Part shown: positions 6,817 to 12,544 of the stretch, piece by piece
Numbering within the stretch: the first letter of the stretch is position 1
Layout of the letters: every line of letters begins with the position of its first letter
NCBI GenBank assembly: GCA_900555195.1
Contig: USKC01000062.1
Coordinates: 1 to 12,544 of the forward strand
Direction: 5' to 3'
Origin: an uncultured Lachnospiraceae bacterium
GTDB taxonomy: Bacteria > Bacillota > Clostridia > Lachnospirales > Lachnospiraceae
DNA length: 12,544 nt
Translations under genes and position numbers: made by a program
Notes under the pieces: model-generated
Databases searched by the model: none
What the model was told of the DNA's origin: nothing
What the model saw: the letters and a program-made list of their open reading frames with translations, nothing else

Positions 6817-7936
6817 TTATCCGTTCACAAATCCTGACAGTACCTCCCAGACCTCCGGGTGACCGCTCTCATATCCAAGTTTCCAGGCTGCCACGCCGCC
6901 AAGTCCATACTTCTTCATGATGTTCATCTTCACTTCCAGCGACTGTGCGTCTTCCAGCCAGACCTGATAGAACGCATCGCCGTCCTGCAGCTCCGCATAG
7001 TTCTGGCAAGTGGTTTCATCCCAGGAGGCCGTCACTCCCCGCTCCGCCAGGAATGTTTCCGCAGCGCTCATCCCCACCGCCTGGCTTTTCACTTCTCCGC
7101 CTGAGGTCTCCCAGATGCGCGTGTAGAAAGGCACCGCGTTAATGACTTTTTCCGGAGAAACAGACTGCACCATTGTGCTGATGCCGTCTTCTACATAATT
7201 AATGGAAGCCACACTTCCCACTTCCTGGGAACCGCCGTAATGTTCATCATATCCCATGATAATCACATAGTCAGCCACGATCCCCTGTTCTTTCCAATGA
7301 TAATGTGCGTTGTAATCCTTGGGCACATAATTGTCCACGGAAAGCACCAGCCCATTGGCCCTGCAGGGAATGGACAATTCCCGGATGAACTCAATATAAT
7401 CCTCACCCGCATCGCTGGGAATCTGCTCCAGGTCCACATTGATCCCGTCCACTCCCAGCGCCAGCGCTTCCGCAATCAGCCCCTCTATCAGCTTCGTCCG
7501 CTTGCTGGTGTAGGAAAGAATCTCTCTCGTATCCACATCATAAGTAAAGTTATCAAGAAGCGCCCACACTTCCAGCCCTCTGCTGTGCGCTTCTTCCACA
7601 TAAGAAGTGCTTCCGATACTGACAAAGTTCCCCTCATTATCGCTCAGGAAAAACCAGGTGGGGGAGATCACGTTCATGCCGCTCACCCCTTCCAGGACGG
7701 AACTGAGCGTAGAGTTGGCCGCTTCGGTAGTCACCTGATGCCAGCCCAGGTTGATCTTATAATCCCGGCGGACGGATGTATACTCCGGCTCCGCATAATC
7801 CGTAACAGGAATCAACGTTTCGCTGCGCACATTCTCCTGCGGCGGGCGCACCACCTCCTGCAGCGAGCGCAGCATGGCGGGCACCGTCAGCAGGGAAAAC
7901 ACCAGCATGGCTACGCCAAGGCCGCGCTTTACCGCC
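6817..7936 (-). CDS. GH18 family protein, catalytic part (downstream of a frameshift)
   Basis: The frame open from the shift at about 7934 (first ATG at 7908) encodes a GH18 domain like that of YdhD/SleL/YaaH-type peptidoglycan N-acetylglucosaminidases. Numbered from the ATG at 7908, KINLGWHQV (51-59), INVISPTWF-like NVISPTWFF (79-87), the catalytic DGINVDLE (154-161, Glu161 the acid; the Asn in place of the middle Asp is usual in this branch) and MGYDEH (218-223) are in order; the C-terminus ends at 363 residues. No ribosome binding site precedes the ATG at 7908, and the SH3-like part upstream lies in another frame, so I read this as the second half of a gene that begins at 8563. The first residues (about 1-25) are strongly hydrophobic, which leaves a small chance that this is an independent anchored protein. 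Confidence 0.8.
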
Positions 7937-8563
7937 CCAAAAGCCGTCTTCTGTAGCCACCTTGCTCCAGTTCTCCATCTCTTCCAGAACGGTCACCTTG
8001 TCCCCTGCTGCCACCTCTGTCAGGATGTCGCTCTTCACACCGCCCTGATACCGAACTGCCGTATCCTTTCTGATATCTGCAGCCTGGTGTTCTTCCCAGC
8101 TCGTGGTGAGCACCGCCCTGTTCGGTTCCGTATAAAGCGAATAGGAAAAATTGGTATACTTCTTCACATAGTCCAGCGCCACATACATGGTACCGTCCTG
8201 AAGAAAAGCGGGCACATATCCGTCCTCTCCCGCCTCCCCGGCCTTGGCGTACAGGATCTCATCCGGCGTGGTATAAAGCAGCCATTCTTCGTGATAATCC
8301 GCATAGAAACGGTCATTCAGATAGGTATGCACCGTGTTCAGATCCAGATAGCAGATTCCTTCCCTCAGAATCCCCTTTTCTTCCTTGATATCATTATTCA
8401 GAACCAGCGCCACTTCCTCCGCAGAAGCAAGCTGATAATATTCATTCAAATCCATCCGTTCCTTGGAATAGGAAAAACGCTCCACCACTTTCATTCCGAA
8501 TGCAGCGCCCGCTATTATAATAATAAGGACGATGGCGATTAATACCGGAACCATTTTCTTCAT
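7934..8563 (-). pseudogene. N-terminal part of the frameshifted GH18 protein (anchor plus SH3-like domain)
   Basis: Starting at the ATG at 8563 (AGGAGG 9 bases upstream), about 210 residues read well: a signal anchor (5-23), an extracellular region of about 130 residues resembling the N-terminal part of clostridial GH18 wall proteins (LDLNTVHTYLNDRFY, MYVALDYVKKYTNFSYSLYTEPNRAVL), and a bacterial SH3-like domain (about 164-210) ending in NWSKVATEDGFWG. After codon 210 the frame gives an unnatural Ala/Gly/Arg-rich tail to a stop at 7757, whereas the +1 frame continues into the GH18 domain. One base too many in the TTTTGGGG run (7935-7942), a true mutation or a sequencing error, would explain it. 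If corrected, the protein would be about 580 residues. Whether any function remains is unknown. Confidence 0.75.
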
Positions 8564-8572
8564 CTTCCGTAA

Positions 8573-8597
8573 CCTCCTGATCGTCCTTATTATAACA
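8573..8597 (-). promoter_or_regulatory. Extended -10 promoter and ribosome binding site of the GH18 gene
   Basis: On the minus strand TGT followed by TATAAT (8594-8589) is an extended -10 box with no strong -35 (AATGAC near the right place). The AGGAGG site at 8578-8573 follows only a few bases after the predicted start, so the leader would be very short. Confidence 0.6.
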
Positions 8598-8870
8598 GAC
8601 TATTTAAACATCGTCATTACCTATTTTTGTATCGTTTTCAAGCTTCCGGCATACCGCATACCCCTCCCCTACGGCAATAATACGGGATTCCATCGCCAGG
8701 GATGCCGCATTTTTATTTCTGCTCCCGTCCGCGCGCCATGGCATGCGTGCATCATCAGGGAGAAGAGAAACACTTTTTTCCGCGTTTCTTTTATCCAAAA
8801 TACGGGCGGAGAAGATATGGATGAAGCCTTTTATGGAAAATTGTATTCGTTCAAACAGAAGGCGTCCCTT

Positions 8871-9083
8871 TCAGCGGTACTTTATCTTGTCATATCTCAC
8901 CTCCTTCAGCCTGCCATGCTCATCCATCACAAAATCCGGCATATAGACATCCTCCTCGCAGACATAGAATTTTCTGGCAATCTCCTCCGGAGAAGCCGGC
9001 TCGCCCTCCAGATAAAGGTCCACGCCCCTTCTGCTGATATTGAGCAGGTGCTTCTTCAACTCGATCTCATCGTCATTGTTCAT
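8871..9083 (-). CDS. Small hypothetical protein, 70 residues
   Basis: I do not recognise this protein. It is 70 residues, soluble and charged, with an acidic start (MNNDDEIEL), a predicted helix KKHLLNISRRG, a middle part GEPASPEEIARKFYVCEED that reads like a short helix-turn region, and a basic end (KEVRYDKIKYR). One cysteine is present and no membrane segment. The ATG at 9083 is well supported by GGGAGG 9 bases upstream; the frame stays open to a TTG at 9170, but that extension has no comparable site. The composition is protein-like and unlike a chance frame. It stands alone, about 300 bases upstream of the GH18 gene on the same strand, with no clear promoter or terminator. Confidence 0.65.
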   Translation of the reverse strand: MNNDDEIELKKHLLNISRRGVDLYLEGEPASPEEIARKFYVCEEDVYMPDFVMDEHGRLKEVRYDKIKYR

Positions 9084-9342
9084 GGTTCTTATCCTCCCTT
9101 TTGCCAGTTGGGCATCGCTTTCCAAAAGGATCGTGATATATAAACCGATGATCTCCTCCCGGCAGTTCAATGACGATATTTAAACAGACGGCCACGATTT
9201 TGGCGGCATAAAAGATGCTTCCGGACGAGTACCGCGGAATAGAATAAAAATGTGCAAAAAAATCCTCTACTGCTTGTTTTTTTGTGAATTAAACGAAATT
9301 AGGTGAAAACTTTGGAAATGATTTCTGATCTGACAAGCACAT

Positions 9343-9501
9343 AAGCCTGTAAGACATCCTCATACTATAAGGATATGAGGAAACAACAGATGTCCTGTTT
9401 GGCTGCCCCGGCAGCTATGCCAGCCTGTCTGTCCACAGCCCATACCGCACATCGGTTGTTGTAAGACACAGAAATTCTTCCTAGTGGAATCAGAATTTCT
9501 G
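9343..9501. other. Hairpin-rich block, candidate structured RNA or regulatory leader
   Basis: Within the 700-base gap before mecA several inverted repeats nest or compete. GACATC (9353-9358) pairs with GATGTC (9389-9394) around a perfect CCTCATA/TATGAGG hairpin (9358-9380). AACAACAGATGT (9382-9393) can instead pair with ACATCGGTTGTT (9449-9460) at 11 of 12 positions. GCTGCC/GGCAGC forms a small stem at 9402-9413, and CAGAAATTC/GAATTTCTG (9469-9477, 9493-9501) encloses TTCC/GGAA. TGTAAGACA occurs twice, at 9348 and 9460. No coding frame, clear promoter or T-tract was found, so neither strand nor function can be assigned. Confidence 0.35.
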
Positions 9502-9663
9502 CAAAAATTTGCTTAAAATATGAACATTTTGAATAAATTTCCGATCAAATCTGCCCTCCTTCTGGTACAGATTGACCGAAAGCATCTTTAGGAAGATTAT
9601 ATCCGATATTTTGGAAAATAGCAAGCAAATTCTTAAAAAAGCTTAAACACTAGATGCGAATGC

Positions 9664-9691
9664 TTGACTTTGCCTACCCTTAAAGTATAAT
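9664..9691 (+). promoter_or_regulatory. Promoter of mecA
   Basis: TTGACT (9664-9669), a 16-base spacer and TATAAT (9686-9691) form a strong sigma-A-type promoter in a very AT-rich stretch. It predicts a leader of about 97 bases before mecA, whose start is preceded by AAGGATGTGAG. I see no CtsR operator pair. Confidence 0.78.
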
Positions 9692-9794
9692 ATATTTGAA
9701 TCTTGTTGATACTATATAAATATGTTCATTTGAGAGGTATTTTCAGTCACATAACGCGGCAAATCCAATATCTTTATATTAAGGATGTGAGAAT

Positions 9795-10544
9795 ATGAAA
9801 ATTGAAAAGGTAAATGACCATCAGATCCGTTGCACTCTGACAAAGGCCGACCTCGCAGACCGGGAATTAAAGATCAGCGAACTCGCCTACGGCACGGAAA
9901 AAGCCAAAAGCCTTTTTCGCGATATGATGCAGCAGGCAGCGCTGAAATTTGGTTTTGAGGCGGAGGATATCCCCCTCATGATAGAAGCGATCCCCCTGAA
10001 CTCCGATTGCATCGTCCTCATCATCACCAAGGTGGAGGATCCGGAAGAGCTGGATACCAGGTTTTCCAAATTCGCCCCCAGCGTGCATGACGACGACAGC
10101 CTGGATGAAATGATCCAGGATCTGAACGAAGGGGCAGATGATGTACTCGATCTGTTTAAGAAAATTCAGGAAGGCCGTATTTCCGCAAAGGAAGGTTCCT
10201 CCTCTGACAACGAAGAACCCGCTGTACAGGGAGAAGCAAAGGACAGCGTTCACATGACGCAGGTCTACTCCTTTGGTACACTGAACCATGTAACGAGGGC
10301 TGCGCATGTTCTGGCAGGGTTCTACAACGGCACCAATTCCCTCTATAAAGATAACGACAGGGAACGCTATATTCTGCTGGTTTCCAATTCCTCCCATACA
10401 CCCGAGGAATTCAATAAAATCTGTAATTGCCTATCCGAATACGGACGGCAGGAGAAATCCGCTCCCGGCAAAGATGCTTATCTGCAGGAGCACTGTGAAC
10501 TGATTGTTGCGGATCACGCCCTGCAGTCGCTTGCCAGAATCTGA
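9795..10544 (+). CDS. mecA: Adaptor protein MecA
   Basis: MecA delivers substrates to the ClpC/ClpP protease; in Bacillus its best known target is the competence regulator ComK, while in Clostridia the targets are largely undefined. The 249-residue product has the family layout: an N-terminal substrate-recognition domain starting MKIEKVNDHQIRCTLTKADL (1 to about 95), an acidic, variable linker (about 97-155), and a C-terminal ClpC-binding domain with VYSFGTLNHVTRAAHVL, NSLYKDNDRERYILL and EHCELIVADHALQSLARI. Length is in the upper part of the usual range because of the linker. The gene is a single transcription unit from the promoter at 9664 and ends before a large bidirectional hairpin. The neighbouring genes give no clue to its substrate. 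Confidence 0.93.
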   Translation: MKIEKVNDHQIRCTLTKADLADRELKISELAYGTEKAKSLFRDMMQQAALKFGFEAEDIPLMIEAIPLNSDCIVLIITKVEDPEELDTRFSKFAPSVHDDDSLDEMIQDLNEGADDVLDLFKKIQEGRISAKEGSSSDNEEPAVQGEAKDSVHMTQVYSFGTLNHVTRAAHVLAGFYNGTNSLYKDNDRERYILLVSNSSHTPEEFNKICNCLSEYGRQEKSAPGKDAYLQEHCELIVADHALQSLARI

Positions 10545-10613
10545 TGCAATGCAGCTGCGGATAGCCCAGAATGAATCCGTATGCCATTCCACAGCCGTTG
10601 CATAAACTGAATC

Positions 10614-10677
10614 GGTACAAAGAAAAACAGGAGGATATCCCAGGCCTGTGCCTGCCGGATTCCTCCTGTTTTGTACC
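10614..10677. terminator. Large bidirectional terminator hairpin
   Basis: The arms GGTACAAA...CAGGAGGA and TCCTCCTG...TTTGTACC (10614-10677) pair almost completely, with an inner CAGGC/GCCTG stem and a CTGT loop. The core GC stem is followed by TTTT on the plus strand and TTTTTCTTT on the minus strand. It separates the convergent mecA and DUF1858 genes. Confidence 0.87.
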
Positions 10678-10691
10678 AAAGGCGCGCTTTC

Positions 10692-10883
10692 TTATACCGC
10701 TTCAATCGCCTTCATCAGATCATCAATATTAATTCCATGAACCATGGCGGCCTCTTCCAGACTTTCCGCCTGAGAAGCAGGACATCCCAGACAATGCATT
10801 CCCGCATTCATCAGAACAGGAGCCACGTCAGGGTTGCTGCGAAGGATTTCTCCGATCGTCATATCCTTGGTAATACCAGTCAT
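10692..10883 (-). CDS. DUF1858 domain protein
   Basis: This 63-residue protein is a stand-alone DUF1858 domain: [39 protein letters not shown] contains the conserved D-P/V-A-x-V-L pattern and the CLGC pair (Cys31, Cys34). The same domain occurs at the N-terminus of ScdA/RIC iron-sulfur repair proteins and beside hybrid-cluster proteins, so a metal- or redox-linked role is plausible, but the free-standing form has no proven function. The ATG at 10883 has a perfect AAGGAGG 8 bases upstream; a longer frame to 10997 runs through the promoter and into the insertion sequence and is rejected. It has its own promoter at 10936-10964 and the terminator at 10614-10677. Confidence 0.9.
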   Translation of the reverse strand: MTGITKDMTIGEILRSNPDVAPVLMNAGMHCLGCPASQAESLEEAAMVHGINIDDLMKAIEAV

Positions 10884-10935
10884 TCTGCCTACCTCCTTTT
10901 CTTTTGAAACTTTCAGCTTTTGGCTGATCGCTCTT

Positions 10936-10964
10936 AGTATAATACTTTTCCCCCAAATACGCAA
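10936..10964 (-). promoter_or_regulatory. Promoter of the DUF1858 gene
   Basis: On the minus strand TTGCGT (10964-10959), a 17-base spacer and TATACT (10941-10936) give a good sigma-A-type promoter. The insertion sequence begins only 19 bases beyond the -35 box, so the promoter is intact but upstream control sites may have been displaced. Confidence 0.68.
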
Positions 10965-10983
10965 GCTATGCATGCAGGATCCC

Positions 10984-10999
10984 CACGACAAACGCATGA
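10984..10999. repeat. Left terminal inverted repeat of the IS
   Basis: CACGACAAACGCATGA; an exact inverted match to the other end of the element. Confidence 0.88.
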
Positions 11000-11035
11000 A
11001 TGCTCTTACCGCCCAAATTATTCAGTCCATATCTT

Positions 11036-12157
11036 TTAAAAAGATAATACTTCTTCCAGATACTGTATTGGCCGAAGGCTGATCGCAAAACGCTTCTTTT
11101 TCAGAGACAATCCCGGCTTCATGATTTCTATCATTTTCAATATGCTCAGACTCCATTTCCTGATTATATTCTGGTTCTGGGCTACCTGCTTATCTAATGT
11201 TGTATTGCCATCTTCCCTGAACGTTACATCCAGGTGCCAGTGCATGCTCTCAACACTCCAATGTCCCCTCACCGCCCGTTTGAAGGTCTCTATATCCGGC
11301 GCAAGGCTACTGATATAGTACCGGTATTCTTTCCGCTCTCCCTTTTCATCTCGGAGCGTTTTTTCTTCCATCCCCAGGCTTTTTATTCCCTTCCACTCTT
11401 TTTTCTGTGCCAGCCAGCCTATTTCGTCCGTCTGGTAATATTCTCTTTTTTCTATCTGACCATGGGCTTTCTCCGTTGTGCTTACATAATTCCCTTTTTT
11501 CCTGATCCCTTCCAACGTTTCCCTCTCACTGAAATATAACTCCACCTCTTCATATAGGCCCACATGGTTCCTTTTCAGCGCCAGCACATAGTCTGCACGT
11601 TTATTCCGGATCTTTTCTGCTATGCTTTTTTGCGTCCCCATTGCATCGATCGTAATGATCTGGCCTTTTATCTGTATCTTATCCAACAGCTCCGGGATTG
11701 CCCTGATCTCGTTGCTCTTTTCACTGACTGCTTTCTGACCAAGGCAGAACCCATCCTCCTTGCTCCATGCTGAAACAATATGAGAAGGCTTCCCCTCTTT
11801 CCTCTTATTGGAACGCATCGTCTTCCCATCAATACAGATAATCTTTTTTAATGCCTCCCCCTCATCTCTGTTCAAGAGTTCCTGCCATTTTGCGTAAAGC
11901 TGCTGGAGAATATCCGGGGACACTAAGCCCATAACACGGTTAATGGTATCATGGGACGGGATCCCATTCTTTAATTCTATATACTTCCGCAGATAATCCT
12001 GATATGCCTCTGCAAACATGGCTATTTCCACCCAGTCATCCGCATCAGCCAGTGTTGCAAACAGCACTATGACCAGTATATCTTTCAGTTTATGGCGCAC
12101 TTTCTTTGCTTGACGTACATCTTCTATATATTCCATCCATTCTAACAGTTCTTCCAC
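11036..12157 (-). CDS. ISAs1 family transposase
   Basis: The protein (373 residues from the GTG at 12157) is a DDE transposase of the ISAs1 group. The N-terminal IEDVRQAKKVRHKLKDILVIVLFATLADADDW block is typical. The catalytic triad is visible as Asp110 in ICIDGKTMR, Asp171 in ITIDAMGTQ and Glu303 in HWSVESMHWHLDVTFREDG, and the frame is intact, so the element may be active. The start is uncertain: an in-frame ATG at 12187 would add 10 residues but has no ribosome binding site, while AAGGAG lies 10 bases before the GTG at 12157, and family members start at this point. No passenger gene is carried. Confidence 0.92.
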   Translation of the reverse strand: MEELLEWMEYIEDVRQAKKVRHKLKDILVIVLFATLADADDWVEIAMFAEAYQDYLRKYIELKNGIPSHDTINRVMGLVSPDILQQLYAKWQELLNRDEGEALKKIICIDGKTMRSNKRKEGKPSHIVSAWSKEDGFCLGQKAVSEKSNEIRAIPELLDKIQIKGQIITIDAMGTQKSIAEKIRNKRADYVLALKRNHVGLYEEVELYFSERETLEGIRKKGNYVSTTEKAHGQIEKREYYQTDEIGWLAQKKEWKGIKSLGMEEKTLRDEKGERKEYRYYISSLAPDIETFKRAVRGHWSVESMHWHLDVTFREDGNTTLDKQVAQNQNIIRKWSLSILKMIEIMKPGLSLKKKRFAISLRPIQYLEEVLSF

Positions 12158-12221
12158 GACCCACAATCTCCTTTTTCTTTCTATCATACCAGAAAAAGGG
12201 ATTTGTTCATAATTTATTTAC

Positions 12222-12237
12222 TCATGCGTTTGTCGTG
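12222..12237. repeat. Right terminal inverted repeat of the IS
   Basis: TCATGCGTTTGTCGTG, the exact complement of the left end. Confidence 0.88.
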
Positions 12238-12362
12238 AAGGCGGACGGGTGCAGATAGTCACTGCCCAGCCCTCCGCATATGCCGTTCCGTCTCACCGGC
12301 CCGTGACGCCTGGTTGTCCCAGCACAAGCATCCGGCTTCTGCGGCGCAGGTTCGGCTGCACT

Positions 12363-12544
12363 CTTTTCCCGCAAGCCTGTGAAAAAATTGTGCTGTTTCT
12401 TGGCCTTGCGCGCGGGAAGTTCGCCCGCGCGCTCTGGCGGCGTTGTCTGACGCCCCATAGGGGCGGAATTTAGCCGCCGTGCGGGTGGACTTCCTGTGTG
12501 CAAGGCTTAGAAACAGCCAATTTTTAAGGTGGCTTGCGGAAAAG
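12363..12544. repeat. Imperfect palindrome of about 180 bp, reaching the window edge
   Basis: The arm from 12363 (CTTTTCCCGCAAGCC...) matches the reverse complement of the window's end, with conserved blocks GCAAGCC, AAAAATTG, GCTGTTTCT, GCCTTGC and GGAAGT in order. The centre nests GGCGGC (12436-12441) with GCCGCC (12473-12478) around CGCCCC-ATA-GGGGCG (12451-12465). The left arm also carries its own perfect 9-bp hairpin, GCGCGCGGG/CCCGCGCGC (12408-12432). No believable gene lies here. The 125 bases between it and the IS are GC-rich and otherwise featureless. Confidence 0.7.

Larger units (their letters stand above)
10984..12237 (-). mobile_element. Insertion sequence, ISAs1 family, about 1.25 kb
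   Basis: The element is bounded by perfect 16-bp inverted repeats, CACGACAAACGCATGA at 10984-10999 and its complement at 12222-12237, and encloses one transposase gene. Size and single-gene layout fit ISAs1. The 10 bases outside each end (GCAGGATCCC on the left, AAGGCGGACG on the right) do not match, so no target duplication is seen. Confidence 0.88.

Noticed and set aside
8604..8798. Minus-strand frame of 64 codons upstream of the GH18 gene
   Set aside because: No Shine-Dalgarno sequence before its ATG and no recognisable domain; it also crosses the inverted 16-mer. The 300-base gap 8598-8870 therefore has no gene that I can support.
9241..9290. CAAAAAAA...TTTTTTTG inverted repeat as a terminator
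   Set aside because: The stem would be almost entirely A-T pairs with no GC core and would not be a stable terminator.
9513..9563. Possible 11-codon leader peptide on the minus strand (TTG start after AGAAGGAGGG) preceding the hairpin block, as in an attenuator
   Set aside because: One SD-like match is expected by chance in a window this size, the start is TTG, and the nearest downstream minus gene is over 400 bases away.
12222..12503. Minus-strand frame of 93 codons in the right-hand tail
   Set aside because: Pro/Arg/Ala-rich low-complexity translation that runs through the palindrome and into the IS end, no ribosome binding site; explained by the repeat.

Overview
The window reads as a chromosomal segment of an anaerobic Firmicute, most likely of the class Clostridia and probably the family Lachnospiraceae. 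The evidence is moderate GC content, strong AGGAGG-type ribosome binding sites, a MecA adaptor, a SleB-type wall hydrolase, a CwlD-like amidase, a YdhD/SleL-like GH18 protein, an ECF transporter S component beside a DUF4430 protein, and a housekeeping run of sua5, rpiB, upp and dCMP deaminase. The family placement is inference from gene content; no 16S or other marker is present.

Layout. (1) 1-760: a plus-strand DUF402 gene with its own promoter, closed by a bidirectional terminator. (2) 802-4806: a minus-strand operon, sua5 > rpiB > upp > dCMP deaminase > coiled-coil SleB hydrolase, joining tRNA t6A synthesis, pentose phosphate and pyrimidine salvage to a secreted wall enzyme. It is driven by an extended -10 promoter that overlaps the most upstream possible sua5 start, so the shorter Sua5 is preferred. 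(3) 4940-5947: a minus-strand two-gene unit, a membrane-anchored DUF4430 protein overlapping an ECF S component, with a good promoter. (4) 5986-8597: minus-strand cell-wall genes, a GH18 protein broken by a +1 frameshift near 7934, a terminator, then an amidase. (5) 8600-9790: mostly non-coding; it holds a small unrecognised gene (8871-9083), a hairpin-rich block at 9343-9501 that could be an undescribed RNA, and the mecA promoter. (6) 9795-10964: mecA on plus and a DUF1858 gene on minus, sharing a large bidirectional terminator. (7) 10984-12237: a complete-looking ISAs1-family insertion sequence with 16-bp inverted repeats but no visible target duplication. (8) 12238-12544: a GC-rich non-coding tail dominated by a palindrome of about 180 bp, one arm of which has a 30-bp relative at 4827-4856.

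No complete novel multi-gene system (defence, CRISPR, secondary metabolism) is visible. The points most worth following are the hairpin block upstream of mecA, the long palindrome at the right edge, the frameshift with a hydrophobic linker in the GH18 protein, and the DUF4430/ECF pair whose substrate is unknown.
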